Source: Desulfobacterales bacterium
Lineage (GTDB): Bacteria; Desulfobacterota; Desulfobacteria; Desulfobacterales; BuS5
Length of the DNA: 7,956 bases
Assembly: GCA_016735355.1 (NCBI GenBank)
Contig: JAERRQ010000330.1
Location: 1 to 7,956 of the forward strand
Reading direction: 5' to 3'
Positions 1 through 5,901 of this stretch are shown here, piece by piece. A program made the translations under genes and the position numbers. Below the pieces are notes generated by a model. The model saw nothing but the letters and a program-made list of their open reading frames with translations. It made no database searches and had not been told where the DNA came from. Each line of letters opens with the position of its first letter. Position 1 is the stretch's first letter.

Positions 1-1
1 T

Positions 2-613
2 ATAAGCATCTCCGCCGCCGGTAGCCTCCGCAGCGAGATTGCGCCTGGAGATTTCTCGGTTCCAGGTCAGTATTTTGATATGACCAAAGGTATTCGCAAG
101 GCGAGTTTTTTCGGCAACGGCATGTCCGCCCATGTTTCCACGGCAGAGCCGGCCTGCCCTGTATTGACAGAGGCGATTAAAAATGCCGGCGAAAAAATGA
201 AAGAGCCGGTTCATACCGGAGTGGTGTATGCCTGTGTGGAGGGCCCGCGGTTGGGGACTGTGGCGGAGAGTAATTTCCTAAGAAATGCCGCATCCTGCGA
301 TATTGTCGGTATGACTAATTTACCCGAAGCATTCCTGGCCAGGGAAGCCCAAATATGTTATGCATCCATTGTCATCGCCACTGATTATGACTGCTGGCTT
401 GATGATCCCTTAAAACATGTTTCAGTTGCAAAAGTAATTGAGCTGTATGAATCCCGCCTTGGAAAGGTGATTCATTTATTGAAATTATTTATTCAGGAAC
501 TTCCCCCCGTAAAACCGCACCTCTGCCGTGAAAGCCTTAAAGATGCCATGCTTACCCCTGCAGACGGGCTGCCGGATGATCAAAAACTTATTTTTGATGT
601 TCTTCAAAGATAG
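2..613 (+). CDS. mtnP: S-methyl-5'-thioadenosine phosphorylase / purine nucleoside phosphorylase family, 5'-truncated
   Basis: The reading frame is open from base 2, so the gene enters from the left edge; 203 codons plus the TAG stop are visible. MTAP-family proteins are roughly 280-290 residues, so about 80-90 N-terminal residues, including the phosphate-binding loop, lie outside the window. Upstream of the first ATG (base 80) the frame already reads family-like sequence (GSLRSEIAPGDFSVPGQYFD), so that ATG is internal. Later family marks are AHVSTAEPACP, the VEGPRLGTVAES stretch, GMTNLPEAFLAREAQICYAS and ATDYDCW (Asp codons at 383-385 and 389-391). In this family Asp at the ATDYD position goes with 6-aminopurine substrates such as MTA or adenosine, whereas 6-oxopurine phosphorylases use Asn. 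The expected role is phosphorolysis of MTA to adenine and 5-methylthioribose-1-phosphate in cytosolic methionine/polyamine salvage. Adenosine or methylthioinosine as the main substrate cannot be excluded. The 340-base gap that follows suggests it is not co-transcribed with the next cluster. Confidence 0.88.
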   Translation: MSISAAGSLRSEIAPGDFSVPGQYFDMTKGIRKASFFGNGMSAHVSTAEPACPVLTEAIKNAGEKMKEPVHTGVVYACVEGPRLGTVAESNFLRNAASCDIVGMTNLPEAFLAREAQICYASIVIATDYDCWLDDPLKHVSVAKVIELYESRLGKVIHLLKLFIQELPPVKPHLCRESLKDAMLTPADGLPDDQKLIFDVLQR

Positions 614-720
614 ATTTTATCCGGTTGCTTTTCATTTCAACAGATAAGCATATTTCCTCACAATCGACTCAATTTCAAGTTGAACCTCAGTAATAATATA
701 TCCATATAAATCAATATTTG

Positions 721-735
721 TTTACATATTGTAAA
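721..735. promoter_or_regulatory. Palindrome, candidate upstream activator site
   Basis: TTTACA-TAT-TGTAAA is a perfect 6-bp inverted repeat with a 3-bp spacer. After one mismatch it continues as T-rich/A-rich flanks to about 717-739. Its centre (728) is about 140 bp upstream of the predicted sigma-54 start site, within the range where NtrC-type enhancer-binding proteins usually bind. Only one copy was found, and short AT-rich palindromes arise easily by chance in this composition, so the assignment is tentative. Confidence 0.3.
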
Positions 736-840
736 AAAAGGCGACACATTATTTTCTTATTTTTAATTTAACAGAAAAATTCGTTCAATTAATAATAAAT
801 TATTTTAAATAGTTAATTCACAAAAGGTATCTATACTGTT

Positions 841-857
841 TTGGCATATTTTTTGCG
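841..857 (+). promoter_or_regulatory. Sigma-54 (RpoN) -24/-12 promoter for the AcuB-like/synthetase cluster
   Basis: TTGGCATATTTTTTGCG matches the RpoN consensus YTGGCACGRNNNTTGCW at the key positions. The TTGGCA block is intact, GG at 843-844 and GC at 855-856 are separated by exactly ten bases, and TTGC is complete. Mismatches are confined to the less conserved CG/R positions and the final base. Transcription would begin near 868, leaving a leader of about 86 bases before the ATG at 954. Sigma-54 promoters need an ATP-dependent activator, so the cluster is predicted to be induced by a signal rather than constitutive. Confidence 0.68.
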
Positions 858-936
858 CTATCAATTAAGTATATTTCTTTGGCTCGTTTAACCAGTGCTA
901 TTCACGGATGAAAAAAATCAAATTTTACAATAATAT

Positions 937-946
937 AAGGGGGTGA
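937..946 (+). promoter_or_regulatory. Strong ribosome binding site fixing the AcuB-like start
   Basis: AAGGGGGTGA lies 7 bases before the ATG at 954 and differs from the ideal AAGGAGGTGA by one base. It clearly selects that ATG as the start. Confidence 0.8.
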
Positions 947-953
947 ATCAATC

Positions 954-1631
954 ATGTTAGTGAAAAACTGGATGAACAGAAAGCCGGTTACAATTAATGC
1001 GAATTCTACCGTTCAGGATGCAGTGGGATTGATGCTTAAAAATGAACTCCATTTACTCCCTGTTTTGGAAAATGACTTGCTGGTAGGGGTTGTAACAGAC
1101 AGAAATCTTAGAGAGGTATCTGTGCATGATCGTGATATACAGCCGGCAGATGATCCGGACGATAAATTTTCAAGGATTAAAATCAAAGAAATTATGACGG
1201 CGGAGCCTGTTTCCATTCCATTGGATTATACCATTCAAGAAGCCGCGGAAGTATTCCTGGTTAATAAAATATCGGGAGCGCCGGTTCTTAATGATAAAAA
1301 AGAGATGGTCGGCCTCATCACCCAGGCGGCTATTTTCAGAGCAATGATTTTATTTACAGGCACGGGAGATAAAGGAATTCGTTTTGCCGTCGATCAGGTT
1401 AATTTTTCCGGATGTGTAAAAGAGATAACCGACCTTGTCAGGGATCATGGGGGTCGTGTTAATAGTGTAATGACATCAGTCAAACAGGCCAAAGAAGGCC
1501 ATATAAGAATTTATATTACCGCATATAATATTGACGCCCCCAGACTTCGGAAGCTTAAAAAAATTCTGGAAGAAACAAGCACTCTGCTTTATATGATGGA
1601 TAACTATGGCGACGAGAGAACTATTTACTAG
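954..1631 (+). CDS. AcuB-like protein: tandem CBS domains plus C-terminal ACT domain
   Basis: This cytosolic protein of 225 residues has no signal or membrane segment. CBS domain 1 spans about residues 1-58 (MLVKNWMNRKPVTINANST, then LLPVLENDLLVGVVTDRNL). CBS domain 2 spans about 74-132 (KEIMTAEPVSIPLDYTIQEAAEVF, then GAPVLNDKKEMVGLITQ). Residues about 141-217 look like an ACT domain: a beta strand (GIRFAVDQV), a helix (VKEITDLVRDHGG), then IRIYITAYNID and a final LLYMMD. CBS pairs typically bind adenosine compounds (AMP, ATP, SAM or MTA) and ACT domains bind small effectors, so a ligand-sensing regulator is expected. The CBS-CBS-ACT order matches Bacillus AcuB, which belongs to the acetoin/acetate acu operon and whose biochemical role is poorly defined. 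It is the first gene after the sigma-54 promoter and lies 36 bases before the synthetase/acetyltransferase gene, suggesting it modulates that enzyme. The ligand cannot be read from the sequence. Confidence 0.88.
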   Translation: MLVKNWMNRKPVTINANSTVQDAVGLMLKNELHLLPVLENDLLVGVVTDRNLREVSVHDRDIQPADDPDDKFSRIKIKEIMTAEPVSIPLDYTIQEAAEVFLVNKISGAPVLNDKKEMVGLITQAAIFRAMILFTGTGDKGIRFAVDQVNFSGCVKEITDLVRDHGGRVNSVMTSVKQAKEGHIRIYITAYNIDAPRLRKLKKILEETSTLLYMMDNYGDERTIY

Positions 1632-1667
1632 GCTTTTTTATTTATCAAAAAGTAAGGAAAAAAAATT

Positions 1668-4349
1668 ATGAGTGTAGAAAATATAGACAGGATGTTTCAA
1701 CCGGAATCTGTCGCTGTGGTAGGCGCCAGCGAGAGACCTGGTAGTATCGGAAATGCACTCATGGGGAATTTAATTAAAAGCGAATTTCCAGGAACTGTTT
1801 ATCCTGTCAATCCGAATCATAAAACAATCTGGAAGCATCCCGCCTACCCATCAGTTCAGGATATTAAAGCATCAATAGATCTTGTTATAATTTCTACCCC
1901 GATTGTTACAGCGCCGCAAATTGTGAGGGACTGCGTAGACTCGGAGGCAGGGGGTGTGGTTATTATTTCGGCCGGTGGGAAAGAAATCGGGACCAGTGGC
2001 AAAAAAATAGAAGCCGCCATAAAAAAAGAGATAAAAAACAGCGGGCTTCGTGTTATCGGCCCTAATTGTCTTGGAATAGTCTGCGGTAAAGCGGCCTTGA
2101 ATGCCAGCTTTGCAAGGCGCATGCCTTTGAAAGGCAAGATGGCATTTATTTCTCAGAGCGGCGCTATCTGTACCTCAATCCTCGACCTTTCAATCAAGGA
2201 ACAGTTTGGATTCAGCTATTTTATAAGCTTGGGTTCCATGCTGGATGTCGATTTTGGAGATATGATTGATTACCTGGGCGGTGATCCTGAGGTCAGCAGT
2301 ATCGTAATGTATATTGAAGGCCTTAACCGTTTCAGGAATTTTATGAGCGCTGCGCGCGCTGTATCGCGTGTTAAGCCGATTATCGCTCTCAAATCAGGAC
2401 GCACACGGGCCGGCGCAAAAGCCGCAGCATCGCATACCGGTTCCATGGCCGGGGAGGATGCTGCTTATGATGCTGCCTTCCGGCGTGCTGGTATTGTAAG
2501 GGTTAAAACCTTTGAGGAATTATTCGATTGTGCCGAATTGCTTGCCAAACAACCCCGGCCCAAGGGTTCGAGCCTGGCTGTAATTACCAATGCGGGCGGT
2601 CCCGGGGTAATGGCCGCCGACGCTCTTGCGGATTACGGGATTGAACCTGCCGCTTTGCTTCCCGAAACTGCTATAAAACTCGAAGCAATCCTGCCATCAT
2701 ACTGGAATTGCGGAAACCCGATTGATATTTTAGGTGATGCCTCAGCGGAAAGATATAAAAAGGTTGTGGAGATATGTTTAAATGCCCGGGAGATCAACGG
2801 CCTGTTAATCATGCTTTCTCCTGTGGCTCAGGTCGATTCTACAGATATTGCCGAATCAATTATTGATGTTTTGGGAGGGAAAAAATTTCCGGTTATAACT
2901 TCATGGATAGGCGGGGTTGATGTGGAGGCCGGCCGGAAAGTTTTTAACAAAGCCGGTATCCCAACTTTTGACACACCGGAGAGGGCGATAAGAGCCTTTA
3001 TGGATCTTGATCTATATGTAAAAAATATTGAACTACTACAGGAGATACCATCCAAATTTCCAAAAAAACTGAAATTTGACCGTAAAAAGGCAAGCGAACT
3101 GGTTAATAATAAACTCGAAGCAGGAGAGATTACTCTTACGGAAATTGACTCCAAAGCACTCCTTGCTGCATATGGAATTCCTGTTAATTCCGCCATAAAA
3201 GCCCTGTCCGCAAAAGAAGCTGCTGACAAAGCCGAAGTAACCGGATTTCCTGTTGTTATGAAAATCAATTCAAAAGATATAAGTCACAAAACCGATGCCG
3301 GGGGGGTAGTTTTAAATATAAAAAACAGGGCTGAAGCCATGGATTCGTTTGCCAATATTATTTGCAATGCAGAGCAATATAACCCTGAAGCCGTAATTGA
3401 AGGGGTGACGATACAGCCTATGATTAACGATGTTGACTATGAACTTATTCTGGGCGCAAAAAAAGACCATGATTTCGGACCGGTTATCCTTTTCGGCATG
3501 GGAGGCACCCTGACAGAGGTTATTAAAGATATAGCCATTGCACTGCCTCCCCTCAATCGACTGCTGGCCGAAAGACTTATGCAACAGACCAAAGTCTATT
3601 CCGTTCTGAAAGGCTTCAGGAATCATCATCCTGCCAATCTGGTTTTTATTGAGGAAATTCTTATCCGTTTATCTCAAATGGTTACAGACATTGCCGAGAT
3701 TGAGGAACTCGATATAAATCCCCTTATTGTTAAACAAGGAAAAATCTGCGCTGTTGATGCTCGTGTTATTTTGAAACCTGCGGATATCCCGGCTCCGCTT
3801 CATCTGGTTATAAGTCCATATCCCAATCAGCATGAGGAGACTATTGCGCATGCCAAGCTTGGCGAGCTGTTAATAAGACCTATAAGACCCGATGATGCTC
3901 CGTTGCTTGAAAACCTTTTTAATACCCTCTCTCCCCAGAGTGTGTACTATCGGTTTTTCGGATACCTGAAGCGTCTTCCTCACAGCATGCTGGCAAGGTT
4001 TACCCAGATAGATTATGACAGGGAAATAGCTCTTGTAGCACTCAGTGATACGGAAGACGGTGAAATGATGCTGGGAGTCGTCCGGGTAATTACCCAAATT
4101 AATCGCAAGAATGCTGAATTTGCCGTTTTGGTGGGAGATCCCTGGCAGGGCCAGGGGATAGGAGCGGAACTGCTCAAACGCTGCCTTGCAATTGCCGGAG
4201 AACATGGGATAGAAAAGGTCTGGGGCATGGTGCTTTATGAAAATACCCAGATGTTGTCGTTAAGCAAAAAAATGGGCTTTACAATAAAAAAGAATCCCGA
4301 GGCTGGTGTTTATGAATTAAACCTGGAAATAGGGAAGGCTAAACCATAG
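1668..4349 (+). CDS. Fused ADP-forming acyl(acetate)-CoA synthetase (alpha+beta) with C-terminal GNAT acetyltransferase
   Basis: The protein has 893 residues; the start is set by AAGGAA 8 bases upstream. Domains in order are a CoA-binding Rossmann fold (about 8-98; VAVVGASERPGSIGNAL), two CoA-ligase domains (about 150-285 and 300-440), a linker, an ATP-grasp domain (about 485-705), and a GNAT domain (about 735-890). His256 in KAAASHTGSMAGED aligns with the phosphorylated histidine of ADP-forming acetyl-CoA synthetases. Glu217 and, in the ATP-grasp part, His540 (ISHKTDAGG) match the accessory phosphate-relay residues. LDINPL (681-686) and DARV (697-700) are the metal/nucleotide end of the ATP-grasp. 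The GNAT acetyl-CoA loop is WQGQGIGAELL (826-836), with Asn859 downstream. Expected chemistry is acyl-CoA + ADP + Pi to acid + ATP + CoA, reversible, plus protein-lysine acetylation. Enterobacterial Pat/PatZ shares the architecture, but as I recall its synthetase half has lost the catalytic His, so this protein may be active in both halves. Acyl specificity is unknown. Confidence 0.92.
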   Translation: MSVENIDRMFQPESVAVVGASERPGSIGNALMGNLIKSEFPGTVYPVNPNHKTIWKHPAYPSVQDIKASIDLVIISTPIVTAPQIVRDCVDSEAGGVVIISAGGKEIGTSGKKIEAAIKKEIKNSGLRVIGPNCLGIVCGKAALNASFARRMPLKGKMAFISQSGAICTSILDLSIKEQFGFSYFISLGSMLDVDFGDMIDYLGGDPEVSSIVMYIEGLNRFRNFMSAARAVSRVKPIIALKSGRTRAGAKAAASHTGSMAGEDAAYDAAFRRAGIVRVKTFEELFDCAELLAKQPRPKGSSLAVITNAGGPGVMAADALADYGIEPAALLPETAIKLEAILPSYWNCGNPIDILGDASAERYKKVVEICLNAREINGLLIMLSPVAQVDSTDIAESIIDVLGGKKFPVITSWIGGVDVEAGRKVFNKAGIPTFDTPERAIRAFMDLDLYVKNIELLQEIPSKFPKKLKFDRKKASELVNNKLEAGEITLTEIDSKALLAAYGIPVNSAIKALSAKEAADKAEVTGFPVVMKINSKDISHKTDAGGVVLNIKNRAEAMDSFANIICNAEQYNPEAVIEGVTIQPMINDVDYELILGAKKDHDFGPVILFGMGGTLTEVIKDIAIALPPLNRLLAERLMQQTKVYSVLKGFRNHHPANLVFIEEILIRLSQMVTDIAEIEELDINPLIVKQGKICAVDARVILKPADIPAPLHLVISPYPNQHEETIAHAKLGELLIRPIRPDDAPLLENLFNTLSPQSVYYRFFGYLKRLPHSMLARFTQIDYDREIALVALSDTEDGEMMLGVVRVITQINRKNAEFAVLVGDPWQGQGIGAELLKRCLAIAGEHGIEKVWGMVLYENTQMLSLSKKMGFTIKKNPEAGVYELNLEIGKAKP

Positions 4350-4389
4350 CCTTTTTCGTCTAAATAATTTTTAAAGGCAACTTAATAAA

Positions 4390-4397
4390 AAGGAGGG
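4390..4397 (+). promoter_or_regulatory. Strong ribosome binding site selecting the long kinase-like start
   Basis: AAGGAGGG ends 5 bases before the ATG at 4403. It supports the long form of the downstream protein, including its 50-residue N-terminal extension, rather than an internal Met at residue 30 or 48. Confidence 0.75.
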
Positions 4398-4402
4398 CAT
4401 TT

Positions 4403-5149
4403 ATGACAATACATACTAAAGTAATGAACTATGTTCCCGGAACTTATCCAAAGAGGAAACCAAAAGCTTCTATTTTGACTGATTATTATATGAAGGAATG
4501 GGACAAGGACCGGAGCGAGCTGAAAGCAAAAGAAGACAAAAAAATGCCCCCCTGCATCTGTTTTTCTCGGAAAATAGGTGTCGGTGCACTGGAAATAGCG
4601 GATTTATTGGCTGAAAAAACAGGCTATCCTGTTTTGGAACGTGAAATTATTGAGCACATGGCCGATGATGCAGATTTGAACAAAAAAACCATTACCTTTT
4701 TTGATGAACACTATCCCGGAAAATTGAAAGAGCTGGCCGCTTTTCTTTTTGCTGAAAAATCATATATTATGAGTGATTATGTGAGAAATCTTTTTAGAAC
4801 CATACTATCACTTGCTGATATCGAGTCTTCTATTTTCGTAGGACATGGAACCCACCTCATACTGCCCAGAGATCGGGTTATGGCGGTCAGGTTGATCTGC
4901 TCAAGAGAGTATAGGCGCCTGCGTCTGGCTGCTATGCTTGATGTGGATGACAAGCATGTAGAAGGCAAGCTGGATGAGATAGATAAAGAGCAAAGGGTGT
5001 TTTTTAAAAAAGTTTTTCATAAACAGGATGCCTCGCCCTATGAGTTCGATCTATGCATTAACTGCGATTATATTAAAAACCCCCAATCGGCTGCAGATGT
5101 AATTTATACTGCTTTTATGGAAAAATTTGCTTCTGATTTAAATGGTTAA
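4403..5149 (+). CDS. Cytidylate-kinase-like family protein with N-terminal extension
   Basis: The protein has 248 residues. Residues 51-245 resemble the cytidylate-kinase-like family (Pfam type Cytidylate_kin2). The glycine loop is SRKIGVGALEIADLLAEKTG (55-74), then VLEREIIEHMA (77-87), FVGHGTHLILP (145-155), an arginine-rich lid-like stretch (REYRRLRLAAML, 168-179) and YEFDLCINCDYI (213-224). Typical members, from memory, read GSGGREIA, FYDREL and GRGA at the first three places. Here these are GVGALEIA, VLEREI and GHGT, so several family-typical residues are altered, including the Arg of GRGA and the Asp of DRE. The classic P-loop lysine is absent, as usual in this family. Residues 1-50 are a charged, basic, mostly non-globular extension without membrane segments. 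Nucleotide phosphorylation is plausible but unproven; a non-catalytic nucleotide sensor is equally possible. It lies 53 bases after the synthetase gene and 64 before the universal stress gene. Confidence 0.78.
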   Translation: MTIHTKVMNYVPGTYPKRKPKASILTDYYMKEWDKDRSELKAKEDKKMPPCICFSRKIGVGALEIADLLAEKTGYPVLEREIIEHMADDADLNKKTITFFDEHYPGKLKELAAFLFAEKSYIMSDYVRNLFRTILSLADIESSIFVGHGTHLILPRDRVMAVRLICSREYRRLRLAAMLDVDDKHVEGKLDEIDKEQRVFFKKVFHKQDASPYEFDLCINCDYIKNPQSAADVIYTAFMEKFASDLNG

Positions 5150-5213
5150 AATTTTTGCATGAACCGTAAATTGAATATATCTTTGAATCGCATCTAAAAA
5201 AAGGAGTACTTAT

Positions 5214-5681
5214 ATGGATAAGCTTGACCATATTCTGGTGCCATTGGACGGGTCGGAACTTTCCGAGAAAGCTTTGGCCGCCGCATATACCCTTGCGGGC
5301 ATGAGCAATGCGGAAATAACCCTGCTGAGAGTATTACGCCCGGTTGAAGAAGTTATAAAAATTGATGAGCAGCATGCCATTTATGTGGATCAGCAGATAG
5401 AGTTTAAAACCAGACGCGCAAAAAAATATTTAAAAGCAATACGCAATCATGCTGAAAAAAGATCATTCAAGATTAATATAGTTGTTGAAATGGGGGATGC
5501 AGCGGAGATCATAATAAATTTTGCTCGTAAAAATTCTATAGATTTGATTGTAATGTCTACCCATGGTCGTTCCGGCTTGAAACGATGGGTTTACGGCAGT
5601 GTGGCGGGCAAAATTTTAAGTGGCGCTTATAATCCCGTTTTATTGATAAGGTCATATCCGGAAAAAGAGGGAGAGGAATAA
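5214..5681 (+). CDS. Universal stress protein (UspA family), ATP-binding type
   Basis: This is a single-domain protein of 155 residues, the normal USP length. It starts with the characteristic strand and loop HILVPLDGSELSEKALAAA (6-24). It ends with DLIVMSTHGRSGLKRWVYGS (110-129), then VAGKIL and PVLLIRS. In the nucleotide-binding signature G-x2-G-x9-G-S/T, the second and third glycines (Gly118, Gly128) and Ser129 are present, and the first is Ser115, a common variant. Together with Asp12 this predicts ATP/AMP binding, as in the MJ0577 subgroup rather than non-binding UspA. USPs act in the cytosol, often as dimers, in stress or starvation responses. AAGGAG at 5201-5206 supports the start. It is probably the last gene of the sigma-54-driven group, since a 220-base gap with terminator-like sequence follows. 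Confidence 0.93.
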   Translation: MDKLDHILVPLDGSELSEKALAAAYTLAGMSNAEITLLRVLRPVEEVIKIDEQHAIYVDQQIEFKTRRAKKYLKAIRNHAEKRSFKINIVVEMGDAAEIIINFARKNSIDLIVMSTHGRSGLKRWVYGSVAGKILSGAYNPVLLIRSYPEKEGEE

Positions 5682-5692
5682 TTTTGTTTTGT

Positions 5693-5730
5693 TAACCGGC
5701 GTTTATTCTGGCTTCGGTTATGCTCTTTTT
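5693..5730 (+). terminator. Weak possible terminator after the universal stress gene
   Basis: TAACCG (5693-5698) and CGGTTA (5715-5720) can pair across a 16-base loop, and a CTCTTTTT tract follows at 5723-5730. The 6-bp stem and large loop are weaker than a typical intrinsic terminator, and there are two bases between stem and pyrimidine tract. It would allow partial read-through into the kinase gene. Confidence 0.3.
5708..5724 (+). promoter_or_regulatory. Possible second sigma-54 promoter upstream of the histidine kinase
   Basis: CTGGCTTCGGTTATGCT has the obligatory GG (5710-5711), ten-base spacing, GC (5722-5723) and flanking CTGGC. It deviates from consensus at four other positions, including TTGC reading ATGC. 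A start near 5735 would leave a leader of about 167 bases. It overlaps the weak terminator hairpin, so the two readings compete. Confidence 0.3.
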
Positions 5731-5835
5731 GATTGAATTTTACTTCAAGAGAAGGTATATAAAAAAGAATTTGGGCATTAATGAAGGATGCCGAATTTTA
5801 CAATTTTAATCCGTTAAAAAATACATTGTTAAGAA

Positions 5836-5870
5836 TTGTGCAGGGAAAAAATTAACCATAAAAATATAAT
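5836..5870 (+). promoter_or_regulatory. Possible sigma-70 promoter elements before the histidine kinase
   Basis: A perfect TATAAT lies at 5865-5870, 31 bases before the kinase ATG, but no good -35 box sits 16-18 bases upstream of it. TTGTGC (5836-5841) is 17 bases from an alternative weak -10, TAAAAA (5859-5864). In DNA this AT-rich, a lone TATAAT is weak evidence. Confidence 0.25.
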
Positions 5871-5901
5871 GGAATAGATTATTAAAAACAAATCTGAAAG
5901 C

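Larger units (their letters stand above)
614..953. other. 340-base AT-rich intergenic region with regulatory signals
   Basis: No convincing gene lies here in either direction. The DNA is extremely AT-rich; counted by hand, 19 of the 100 bases 741-840 are G or C. It holds a sigma-54-type promoter at 841-857, a 6+3+6 palindrome at 721-735 and a strong ribosome binding site at 937-946. A smaller 5+1+5 palindrome (TTCAA-G-TTGAA) is at 674-684. No clear hairpin plus T-run terminates the upstream phosphorylase gene. I found no exact match to the IHF consensus, although such AT-rich DNA may bend without it. Confidence 0.7.

Noticed and set aside
80..613. Treating the ATG at base 80 as the true start of the phosphorylase
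   Set aside because: The frame is open to base 2 and the upstream codons encode family-like sequence (GSLRSEIAPGDF), so the gene is cut by the window edge.
709..721. Possible IHF site (AATCAATATTTGT)
   Set aside because: It has the ATCAA core but fails the TTR half of the consensus; no exact match was found in the gap.
954..1631. Functional link between MTA phosphorylase upstream and the CBS protein (CBS domains can bind MTA/SAM)
   Set aside because: The genes are separated by 340 bases with a separate promoter and nothing in the sequence indicates the CBS ligand.
4349..4378. GCCTTT/AAAGGC inverted repeat between the synthetase and kinase-like genes
   Set aside because: A 6-bp stem with an 18-base loop and no following T-run is too weak for a terminator and may be chance.
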